Source of the DNA: Vitellaria paradoxa
Taxonomy: Eukaryota > Streptophyta > Magnoliopsida > Ericales > Sapotaceae
Assembly (NCBI GenBank): GCA_019916065.1
Contig: CM034238.1
Coordinates: 30,823,721 to 30,887,720 of the forward strand
DNA length: 64,000 nucleotides
Direction: 5' to 3'
Position 1 is the first letter of the stretch, and each line of letters opens with the position of its first letter. The notes under the pieces are model-generated. The model did not search any database and was not told where the DNA came from. It saw only the letters and a program-made list of their open reading frames with translations. This document shows positions 12,801 through 24,800 of this stretch, in pieces. A program made the translations under genes and the position numbers.

Positions 12801-15800
12801 AACTGCATGTGACCAACCCAAATAATTGTCCCCAATTAATTTCTTGGGTGTAATAGAGCGAGGAACATCATCGGCTTTGAGAAAAACAGTTTGATTGAAG
12901 ATTTGATCTTCTGATTTTGCCATAACACCCACCAATTAAGGAGAACCAGCAAAGGCACGCAGCTAAAAAAAACAGGAATCCACTTCCGCTAAATTAAAGG
13001 AAACCAACCAGGGCAGCAAACCAACAGTAAAATCGGCAATCCATCAACCAGCAAAGAAACCAGAAATCATCTACCAATTAAAGGGAACATCCAGCGAAAC
13101 AACGAACCATAGAATGATCAGCGAGAAGAACAGCAGTCGAAGGACGAACAGCGGGCAATCGGCAATCCATCAACCAGCAAAGAAACCAAAAATCATCTAC
13201 CAATTAAAGGGAACATCCAGCGAAACAACGAACCATAAAGAGTCAGCGAGAAGAACAGCAGGCGAAGGACGAGCAGCGGGCGAAGGACCAGTCTTCGGAC
13301 GAAACAAACAGGGCCATCAGGTGAGGATATTACTGAGTAATCACACCACCATCACATCCGCGGAAGCCGGGCGACCACCGTCGAAGAAGCCGGAAGTCAA
13401 CCGGTGGGACACGCGCCTACACGCACCGGCGTGTGAGGGCTGACGCAGTGTCTCCGGCGGCGCGTGAGCCCAACCGCGGCTTCGTCAGGCAACTGGCCTT
13501 CTAGGGTTTTGCTCGCCGGCCACTGGCGAGCTCGAAGGTATGGTCGGCCGGTGACGTCGGTCGTCGGAAAGTTCACCGGCGGCAGACAGTAGTGCTTTGG
13601 CTCTTTCTCTCTCTAATTTTTCTGTAACTCTCTCTCTCTTTTTTTTTTTTTATTTTCTCTGCTCTGATACCATGTTAGAATCTCAATAAAAGAATTGAGG
13701 AGTATATTTCTCCCCTCTCCAAGCATTCTTATTTATAATTAAGTGTTACAATCTTAGAAGGAAATAAATTTAAGGGAAAAGGAAATACAACCAATTACGG
13801 CTGTCAACACAAAAAAGGAAAACTCAATATTCGCCTAATAATACTAATAATACGAATATCTTTTGATACTATTAGCAGTGAGCCAATAATGTGAACCTAC
13901 CATCAGCTTTTCAAGTTTTGAACCAATAGAGTTCTTATGCAACACTAGTAAAAAAACCATAATCAGATCTAACCTTGCATCATTTTCAGGCTGCTCTTGG
14001 CCTAGGATTGACGTTTTACTCACCAGTCTAAACCAAGATTTTGCTGTTACACGGAGCAACGCCTTTCAAGGCATGCTGCCTATATCTTACTAGAATGAAA
14101 ATAAAATGTGTTATTTGTTTGCTTTGATTTTTAAAATTTATGATCAACCTTAATGGCAAGGGTGAAATTGGAATGAAAAAGAAAAATTAAAAATAGAAAA
14201 AGGTTGAGATTAACCATTGGTTTAATTTTGCAGCTGGCCACTCTGGGGTTACGCCATATTGTGCATCTTTATAAATATTCATGGTAACTTGTGGGATTTA
14301 TAGAATTTAAATCCACAACATTATGCATGTTTTGAAAACAAATTTTGTAACATTAATTATGGTCTTAATGTTGCAGGATTGAATATTTATTTTTGGCTAT
14401 CTTTTATCCCCGTCATTGTAAGTTTTTTTTTTTTCCTTCGCTTTATTATAGTGCTAAGATTAATGGTATGAGTTGGTTAATATTTAAATGTTTAATTTTT
14501 TCCACATGTCAAAGCTTGTCATGTTGGTAGGAACAAAACTCCAGCAGGTTGTGTCGTTGTTAGCACTTGAGACTGCAGAGCCAAAGGGCCAATTTACTGG
14601 AACTCAAGTAAAGCCACGTGATGATCTCTTTTGGTTTAGGAAACCAGAGATATTATTACGATTAATACAATTCATATCATTTCAGGTGATGATTTTGTGT
14701 GGTGATGCATATATTTTATCTGGTTGACCAAGTGATTAGTTAATATCTTTTATTTTAATCCCTTATATATTCCTGTTTGTGCAGAATGCCTTCGAGATGG
14801 CAACATTTATATGGTCCTTGGTAAATGGAGATCCCTCTCTCTTTCTCTCTATCTCTCTCACATACAAAGACATATAACATTCCTTCCTCCCGCCCTTTCT
14901 TATGAGTTTGTTTTTGGGAATGGAAGGGGGGATGTTTGTTGGTCCCTTTACATATAAGAATCTATAAATTTGCTAATCCAGATTATTCTTTAATTAAAGA
15001 GTTTCAGTAACCAATTAATGTCTGAGTGATTACAGTTCTGACAAAAAAAGATTATGGGGTTACATATGAAGCAATGATTTGCAATTAATTATGTACTTCT
15101 AGAAAATAATTGCAATGAATGGCTAATAGTTTCAAATAGACCCTTATCTATTCCATTAAAAATGTTTAACTGAAAATTAAAAATTCATAAAAATATTAGA
15201 TTACACTTGACTCAGTTTAGCCCTTTACCAACTACAATGGGGTTGGCTACATGGATTTATTTGACATTCCACTTGGTAAAGGACAATTTCCTTAGTTAAA
15301 CCACATCGAGTCATGTCTCTCTTTATTATTCATAGCAAGTCTAACTGATGTTCTATAAAAATTTCTTTTTAACTGTCATGCTCCGAAACTAAAATGTCTA
15401 GGGCAGACATGGGAAAAATGTGAACTAATTTCGATAAAAAATAATCTATTCCAAGTTTGGTCACATTAACGAATAGCAACCACGAGTCACCATTTGAGTC
15501 AACCTGTACCTAATACCTCAACATAGGGTACAAAGCTCTAACATACCAGATTTCCCATATTAAAATAATACATTACAAGCCAAGGATTGCTGCTTGTGCC
15601 CGCTAAACAAGGCATGACTGACCAAACATCACAATGTAACAAGTAATACAATAATCTCTCACATAAAATATTACAAGTCTAAGTCTTCAGATCCACACTC
15701 TGGGTTACACAAATAAATGAAAAGATATGAAATCTCTTGGTTGAACCAATAATTATTAACTCAGCTAACATCAGGTGATCACCTACAATTTAAGTTATCA

Positions 15801-18800
15801 GTAAAAAAGATAGAATGAGCTACACAACTATAATTAGAGAGACTATTTGGTGAGTGTTTTTCTATTATTGAAAAGCTCAAACAAATACACTTTACATGTT
15901 TTCCTACTTCTAGGAGATGCAAGATTCTAAACTAGGAAAATAAGTAAACCTATTTATGCTAGCAAATAAAGGTACAGTCCTAGTTTACCCTTCTCTAAAT
16001 TATAATAGTTGGCTTGTTATGTTTACAACTATTAACATCTTATATTTTCCAACACCCCCCTTCAAGTTGGCTTGAAGATGTCTTCCACAGTTAACTTGCC
16101 AATCAACTTGTCGGCCTGCTTCTTGTGTAGTTCATTTGTAAGAATTTTGTCAATTTGTTCTATTGTTGGGATATATGGCATGCTAATCAGTCCACTATCG
16201 AGTTTTTCTCCAATAAAATGCTTATCCACTGTATATGTTTTGTTCTATCATGCATACTGGATTATGAGCAATTGAGATGGCTGCCTTGTTGTCGCAATAC
16301 AACTTTATAGGTAGGCAATCGGAAATCTTCAGCTCTCTCCTAACACTGTCTTAATTCTCTTTGCTTCGCGAATTCTATGAGCCACTGATTTAAATTCCAC
16401 TTCTGCATTGCTCCTAATTACTACATTTTGTTTCTTGCTTCACCAAATAACAAGATTCCTCCAACCAAGGAACAACAGTCAGATGTTGACCTTCTATCAG
16501 TTACACTTTCAACCCATTCTACATCTGTGTAGATTTCTATTTGCAGATGTCCACACTTCTTGAATAATAGGCCCTTTACAGGAGTTTCCTTCAAGTATCT
16601 CAGGATTCTATAAACTGCCTCAAAGTGCTCCAATCCAGGCAAATGCATAAATTGACTAAACATGCTCAGCGCAAAGGCTATATCTGAATGTGTGTGAGAT
16701 AAGTAAATCAGCCTTCAACTAGCCTTTGGTATTGCTCCTTGTTCTCCACATCTTCGGGTTTGGCAGCTTATATCTTTTTATTAGGTTCAATTGGTGTCTC
16801 TACCAGTCAAGCATACCAGTTTCACCGAGCAAATCAAGGACATATTTGCATTGATTAACAATTATTCCTTCCTTTGACCTCGCAAATTCCATTCCAAGAA
16901 AGTATTTTAGTGCTCCCAAGTCCTCGATTTCAAAGTCATCTATCAATTTCTTCTTTAATTTTTCAAGTTCGGTATAATCATCACCTGTCAAGATTATATC
17001 ATCCACATAAACAATTAAAATAGCAATTCTACGCTTAGATGAAAGCTTGTAGAACATGGTATGATCGGCTTGACTCTGACAATAGCCATGGCTTTTTATA
17101 GCTTTACCAAAGTGTTCAAACCATACTCGAGGAGATTGTTTGAGACCATATAGTGACTTATTTAACGAGCAGACTTTGTTAGAACCATTTCTATCTTCAA
17201 AACCAGGTTGTAGATTCATAAAGATGACCTCTTCCAAATCTCCATTGAGAAAAGCATTTTGCATGTTAAGTTGGTGTAAAGGCCAATTATAGTTCATGGC
17301 CAGAGATAGGAAGATTCGGATTGTGCTCATCTTGGCAACTGGAGCGAATGTTTCCTCTTACTGTATTCCATAGGTCTAAGTAAAGCCCTTTGCAACAACC
17401 CTTGCCTTATATCTCTCTACACTTCCATCAACCTTGCATTTTACTGTAAACACCCATTTGTAGCCGACCATCTTCTTGTCCTTCAGCAAATCAACTATAT
17501 CTCAAGTAGTGTTTTTCCCTAGAGCATTCATCTCTTCAAGCACTGCTACCTTCCAATTTGGATCAGCTAAGGCTTTTGAATATTTTTGGCAAATCCTTGT
17601 CTGCAATCTAGGAGTGAAAACGAATTGAGCTATTCGTGAGCTATTCGAACGTGGCTCGAGCTCAGTTCGTGACTAAAACGAGCTCGAATCAAGCTTGATT
17701 TATGGCTTGATTAGATTCGAACTCAAGCTCGAGCCTGGAAAAGCTTGGCTCGAAAGTTTGCGAGCAGGCTTGATAAAATAATATATATATATATATATAT
17801 TTAATAATATTTTTATATTTTTTAATAATATTTTTATTATATTTTTTATAATATTTTATTTATTAAATTTTATACCAAAACGACATCGTTTTGGTTTAAT
17901 TCGAACTATTCGTGAGTTGAGCTCGAGCCCAAATTCTTCTTTATTGAGCCAAGCTCGAGCCTATATAAAAGTCCAAATCGAGCTTGAGCCGAGCTTGAAT
18001 AAGTTAAAGCTTGGCTCGATTCGGCTCATTTTCACCCCTATTGGGATCCCCATTATAAGCTTTCCTTTATTTCCAAAAATATGAGTGTAATAAGAGGAAG
18101 CAAAAGAAGGAGACCCTGAAGGTTCAGTTCAAGGATGGTATTAGGTAATGGAAACTGGATTTCCAAAAAATTCTCTTCACGTAATTCCCCCCCCCCCCCA
18201 AAAAGAGAATTTGGCTGAAATAAGAAGTACGTTCCAAAAAAGGGACCTCCATGCTAAGATGAACCTTTTTGGTTTGAGGATTATGACACTTGTACCCTTT
18301 TTTAGTATGGACATATCTTAAGAAGACATATTTTTCAGTTCTAGTGTCTAGTTTCAAACAAAGTTTGCTAGGTATATGAACAAAAGTTGTGCATCTAAAG
18401 ATTTTCAAAGGCAAATCTGAATGAAGCCAAGAATAGGGAAATTCTTTTCTTGAAACAATATAAAGGAGTAACATATTTTAAGACCCCTGTAGGCATTCGA
18501 TTAATCAAATATGCAACAGTTACAAGAGCATCTCCCTATAAAAATTTTGGTACATGCATAGAAAACGTTAGAGAACGAGTGACTTCTAGTATATTTTTTC
18601 TTTCTAGGGTACCATTTTGTTGGGGAGTATCACGATAAGTAGATTGATGAAGAATGCCTTTTTTTATTCAAAAAATTTCCCGAATGAGTATTGAAATACT
18701 CTGCTCCATTGTCAGAACGAAGTATACCAATTTTGCATTGAAATTGATTTTCAATCATGTTGTAGAAGTCTTTAAAAAGCTTTTCAACCTCAGATTTTTC

Positions 18801-21800
18801 CTTCATTAAATAAATCCAGCATAGACTGGTGTAGTCATCTATAAGTGTAACAAATCATTTTTTTTCAGACACAGTAATGACATTTGAAGGTCCCCACACA
18901 TTACTATGGATTAAACATGATAGGGTTTAGAATGATAAGTAGCTCGATGACTTTTTGATAAATGACAACTTTCACATTGAAGTGATGAACAATCAATATT
19001 TTTAAACAATAAGGGGAATAAATACTTAAGTTAGGGACTACTGGGTATTAGAGAAGACATCATGGCTATCATTTTTGCATAATATCATGTTTTTCAAAAA
19101 TAGGGTAACATTTTTTAATTTTTCTGCATATTTTACATATTTTTGAATATATTAACACCTTTTTTGACAAGTATGGTGTGATAAGGAGTGAATAAAATTA
19201 AGACCCTTGAGTTGTATATAAGAGAGTTGTTGTTTCCTTAAAGGCTGAGAAAATAGAAATTGTCTTTGAACTCAACTTTAAACAAGTCTTGTTAAATTGT
19301 GTTTTGAAAAGGTTAGTTCTTGTTAAACATGAGTACAGAACCATTGATATAGTGGAGATTTTAACCAAGTGAGAATTTGAGCCTTTTGTGCTTTCATTTT
19401 GAGAGAATTTTACATTTACTCCTAACTTTAAGTTCTTCACATTTGCTTCATTCAATCACCCCATTAATTTTGTTTTGAATTCATGGTTGGCATTGTGAGT
19501 ATGAGGAATGCTAGCTCTTGAGTCTTATATTAAATAGGATAATCCTTAGAAATGATGCTAGGCTATCTTTGTGAAATTGAGCTTTTTGACTTTCATTTGA
19601 TGAAAAATATAAACTTACCTTTTTGTCTTGAAATATTGCTAGAACATACAAATGAATATAAAAGGATGGAGAAAAAAAGAGTTTCGATACACTCTAACAT
19701 GAAAATAGCCAAGAGTGTGACCAAAAAAAAAAATGATGAATGAAGAAAAAAAAATAAAGAAAAGAAAAAAAAAAAAAGGGAGCAAGTTATAAAAGCTCTC
19801 AATTAGTGGCTTGAAAAATGGTTCAACAAAAAATGTGATATGATGTGACGAAGATGAAAAATTCAAAGAAAGAAGATTGTGTGGGGTTGAGAAAGTATTC
19901 CAAGGCACACTTTGAATATCTTATCCATTTCTTGGTACTTTTTACCCCTTGGCCCCATTACAACCAAAATAAAGTCCTAGTTGATCTTCGGGAAAACAAG
20001 TTTGATTAAAGATTTTGAGAATGAAATTATTCATTATGCTCTAATATGCCAAATCATAGATTATTCCTTCATGGGGTTATGTCAAATTTAATTTTTGATT
20101 GCTATTACCGTATTTGACTTTCGAAATTGCATTAAGTTCGCATTTGAAAAACATTTCCTCTTACAAAAGATGCACTCTGTGTGTGAACCCAGTGCTTTGT
20201 GTTATTGATGAGAGAATTCTGGTGAGAGTTACAGTTGAAACTTTAAGGGAATTACAGTTGAAACTTTAAGGGTACATTGTATATATGTTTGGTAAGAACT
20301 TTACTTCTAAAAAACACATCTACACTTGATTATTTGAAAGGGTTTGTTCAACTTCAATATATTTTGAAAATCTCAGTCCAAGGGAAGCTTTGATACACTT
20401 TATTTGTGATAATGTGGGTTACAACATTTGAAAGCTCCTATAAACACCATTGTACTTAATTGATACTTGTAAATATTTTGTGCATAAGTTGGGATTTATC
20501 TCATTGTTTTTGGAATTATTTTGTTTCAAAAATGCATTTTAGTCCTTAGAAGTATATTATTTTGCTTAATTTAACTAATTAAATATCTAATATAGTCTAT
20601 ATAATTAGTAATTTTCTTTATTTCATGAAAAGTGCAAGTGGAAATGCAAGTTGATTGTGCAAATGGATGATACAAGTTGGAAAATGCAAGTTGATTGTGC
20701 AAGTGGATGGTGCATGAAAGAGGAAGTTGCCTATAAATATATACCATGTGTAAAGAAGAAAGACATGCAATTTTGTAGAAAAAGTGAGTTAGAGAGAGAA
20801 GAGAGTGTAAGCTAAGATTGTCTTTTACTAGACTTCTCACAAAAAAAAAAAAAAAAAAGTGTTGATTTTAAAATCCCAAGTGCAAGAGTGTGCGGGGTAG
20901 TATCGGTGAGACCAAGATCGAATTCACAAGGAGTGCTTAATTGAAAATTTCAAGGAAAACTTAGATTTGAAAAGTCCTTGCAAGTTTGAAATAAACTTTC
21001 ACCAAGAATATTGAATTTGATTTAAGCTTGAATTTGTGAAAGTTTTGTGAAAGAAAAACTTATCAATTAAAAGTCAAGCACAACTAATTTAAACTACCTA
21101 AGAACTTAAAATGAAATGACTTGGTTTAGTCTCTTTTTTTTTTGGGGGGGGGGGTAAATAAGTGAATTTTGGATTAATTGGGAAACTTGGTTTAGTCGAT
21201 GAAATGGAAGACTTGGTTCTAAACCATTCCAAGTATAATATATTTGATGATTTATTCAATATAGTCATTATAACTAAATCCAAGTTTAACAATTGTAAAC
21301 TTGAATAGTATGATATGTTATGTAAACCTTAAAGAAAATAAGTTACCTTAAGAAAATAAGTTTAACCTCCACAAGAAATAATGGAAATGGAACTCTTCTA
21401 TTAATCAAGATATAGAACCTAAAAACCACCTCTACAAACCTATTTGGGAGAAAGTTTTTATAGGTTTCAAGGCTTTAACATTGATCAATGTATAAACTTT
21501 TGACATTTCTCATTCAAGCAAAACTTATTGGATATTAGAGTGATTGTTATCGTAATATTTGAGGAACAACTATGGATGAGACATTGAATCAAACATTCGA
21601 ACTACAAAAACCAAGCTTAATTATAACATCATCCAAGTTTGAATAAAAAATATAACAACCTCTCTTCCATCAAGAAATCATTTAAACTTGTAAAACCGAT
21701 AATTATATTGAATTTGTCATCTCAACTAACACTTTTTTTTGTTTGAAAGTAAATGTCAAGAAGCCCAACAATATATAAGAGGAGGGACTGCAACCTTAAA

Positions 21801-24800
21801 ACTCAGGTTTTATGGTGAGGGAAATCCACTTCTTGTATAGGGGAAATAACTTCTCTCATGGGCCAATGTGGGGCAACTTCTAACAATCCTCATGTTGGCC
21901 GCATAGACATACGCACAGCATGGATTATGGTGATACCTAGTTGAAAATCCATTCTAATACCATGTTAAAAAGCCCAACAATACATAAAAGGAGGAGTTTC
22001 AACCTTAAAATCTAGTTGTTAAGGTGAGGGAAATTCATCTCTTATATAGGAGAAATAACTTTCTCATATGCCGATGTGGGACAACTTCTAACGCCAAGAA
22101 ATAAAACATAGGAAGACATCGTAAAGAAATAAGAAATTCATTGAAACTTGAAGGATTGAAAACATGTTTTATATAAAAATACTTAAACAAAATTACATGA
22201 TTGAAGAACGAGTTTTGAAAATAAAGAACAAGAAGAAGACAAAGAAGGAAAAGAAGAAAAAGAAATGTAAAAAACAATCTTAGCTCATACTCTCCTCTCT
22301 CTTTAACTTACTTTTTTTACAAAATTATGTCTTTAGACGCATGGTATTAATTTTATAGGCTTCTTTCTCTTTTATGCCCAATCAACTTGCATTTTCTAAC
22401 TTGCATCATCCACTTGCAAAATCAACTTGCATCATCCACTTGCACTTTCCATGAAATAAAGAAGATTACTAATATATAGACTACATTAGATATTTAATTC
22501 TAGGTTTATAATGCATTTTTGAAGCATAACCACTAGGGTGCCTTAGTCGAAGAAGCCAAATCATTAATTGTTCATGAATAGAAAGAGAACTATTACTAAA
22601 GCTCTGAGAAGTTTTATTGCTGAATAAGTTGTCATCAAAGTAGTAAAGATAGTTTATCATCCTAGCATTGTGGATCGTCCTCCCTAAGATCTGGTCATGA
22701 AATGTAAAATGAAATTAAAAAACAAACGTAATACAATAGCTAGAATCTTTGGATAACTTACTCACAAACGAAAGATTGTACGCAAGTTCAAGAACATGAA
22801 GAACAAATTTAAGATTTATTTTGTCTGAGATTTTTATTAAGCCTTTACCTGCAATAGGTGAGAAACTACTATCTACAACTCGAACTTTTTCAATTGTGAT
22901 ACAAAGGAAATAGGATTTAAATAAACATGAAGAACTAGTCATGTGATCAGAGGCTCACAAATCAATGGTCCAGGGAGACACTGAGTTTGGATAACAAGAT
23001 AGAGCATTGGAATCATTACCTGTTTGAGCCAAAGAAACATTAGGAATACCAAATGATGAATTGGACTTTAGCAGTGTAAGAAGGTGCACCATCTACTCTT
23101 TAGTGAAGGGGCTGATCTTAGCCTCACTGACAGTAGGGAATGCACGGCCAGATTTGTCACTAGGCTTGCTGCTCTTCTAGTTTGCTGGTTTGCCATAAAG
23201 TTTCCTGGGTATGACGTGGTTTGTCATTAAACTTGCGTTGATAAGTGGTAATTTGGACAGAGTCAGACTCGGAGTTGGATTGAGTTCCATTCTCTTTGGA
23301 CGGGATTGTAGCAAAAGATTGTGGGATAGTAGTGGACTTGAAAGAAACATCAGATATGGTGATTTAAAGATTGCTATACTTAGGACAAGAAGAAGAAATA
23401 GAAGAGGAATGCCAAATTGGTAAGGAGGAATGCCGAATTGGTTGTAGATGAGTGAGGGAAAACATCGGGAAAGACTATTTTTGTCACACCCCACATTAAG
23501 AATGAGATAGACTGTGAATCACAGTGCCTTGGTCTATGGCACACGCAAGCCTTCATAAATCCAAGAAACTAATTTTTATGGTAGTAATAAAATAAAATCC
23601 TAAATAATTGTGTCAAATATAATACTCCAAATAAAATCAATCAATTAGTCCCAGCTATAATAGCCCCAAAATTTATACAACTTAGTAATACCTAAATTCT
23701 CAAATCCAAAGTAAACTATTAAATATTCCTATAGGAAGTCATAGACTCATGTGTCATGGTCCCAAACTAATCCATAATTCTTGACTATGATCCTTTCATC
23801 CCATCTGAAAAATGTTAAAAATGAGGGGTGAGCTAAAAGCCCAATGAATAGATTGCCAAGCCAAAATAATAATAATAATTTGAAAATAATGAATTTTCAA
23901 TAAACAATTTAACCAAGAGAAACTTTCAAGTAAAATTCCAATGCATAAATAATGTTAATTCCAAAACCTGCTCGCCATAGTGCAAACCCAAATCCAAATC
24001 TAGATATTTCAAACTTAGTTTCAAACCCAAATCTAGTTATTTCGAACAGATAATGCCAGGGATTACTTCAATCAAATCCTTAGGGAGTACTTGAGTTCAC
24101 ACGGCATTCTCCACCAAAGCTCATATGTTGAAACACCACAACAGAACGAGGTTGTTGAACAAAAGAATCGACACCTCCTTGAAGTTGCTCATTCGATCCT
24201 GTTCCAATCCCATGTCCATTCTCACTTCTGGGGGGAGGCCCTTATGACTGCCATCTTCCTTATTAATCGCATGCCCCTCGCACTCTCAAATTTTAAACTC
24301 CAAGTCAAGTCCTCTTTCATTCTTATCGTATTACATGCCTTGTGTCTGACCTTCCTCTTAAAGTGTTTGGGTGTTCTGCTTTTTTTTTTTTTTTATAACC
24401 ATCAACCTAATCCTTGAAAATTAACTCCTACAGCCTTCAAATGCATATTCTTGGGATATTCCCCCACGCAGCGCGGCTTTAAGTGCTACTCATCTTCTAC
24501 CAGAAAGTTCTCTATCTCTGTGAATGTCACCTTCTTTGAACACCAATCCTTTTACACCATTTCTCATATTCAGGTGGAGCTTTCTGAAGAATATCCAAAT
24601 TGGTGTGATCTTGTGCTTGAACCCTCAACTATACATGATATTACTTCACTTGAACCTGTGACATCACCCTTCCTTACTAAGCTAGCCACAAAAAAGACTT
24701 TCCCTCTCCAAGTTTAGTCTAGACGGCCCAAAACCACTGAAGAGATAGAGCACACGAATAGTCCTATGCAAGGCTAGCTGTCTAATCCGGATGAAGGTCA

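Larger units (their letters stand above)
6451..13868 (-). mobile_element. Ty1/copia retrotransposon (outer element), nearly complete but inactivated
   Basis: Minus-strand copia with the order gag, protease, integrase, RT, RNase H. LTRs are about 196 bp on the right (13673-13868) and a truncated 142 bp on the left (6451-6592). The primer-binding site for initiator Met tRNA lies beside the right LTR. It is interrupted by a second copia at 7093-9142. The frame is broken by a TAG at 11955-11957, a frameshift near 11378, a TAG near 10911, a TAG near 10403, a frameshift near 9812 and a TGA near 6897. The short LTRs suggest an Ale/Retrofit-like lineage (inference). Confidence 0.93.
1788..14233 (+). 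other. giant MLO intron, 12,446 bp, loaded with copia elements
   Basis: Intron between the YMVRSM exon and the WPLWGY exon. In order it contains two old copia fragments, a solo LTR with target duplication, and a nested pair of copia elements on the minus strand. Only about 360 bp before the acceptor and a short stretch after the donor appear free of transposon sequence. Confidence 0.9.
15840..23480 (-). mobile_element. second minus-strand copia retrotransposon, degenerate, with insertions
   Basis: Reading the minus strand from 23480 down: gag remnants, protease ([15 protein letters not shown] near 22950), GAG-pre-integrase, integrase, RT (16800-17600), RNase H and 3' LTR. It is interrupted by foreign sequence at about 19036-22530 and by a MITE at 17611-18038. 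Stops and frameshifts occur throughout. The 5' LTR was not found; sequence beyond 23480 is unrelated. Confidence 0.85.

Noticed and set aside
13114..13443. 109-codon open frame on the + strand in GC-rich DNA
   Set aside because: It lies antisense to the copia leader, spans the leader duplication and has no recognised domain.
13661..13672. tRNA-like motifs (TGGTATCAGAGC) here and at 8923, 21951, 37494, 48088 and 54088
   Set aside because: They are primer-binding sites beside LTRs, not tRNA genes; no cloverleaf is present.
20525..22523. Inverted repeat as a CRISPR-like or defence locus
   Set aside because: Two long arms, no regularly spaced short repeats, and a plant nuclear context.
15360..23880. 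15360-15835 and 23485-23880 as copies of one repeat family
   Set aside because: Only general wording is shared; no convincing base-by-base alignment by eye.
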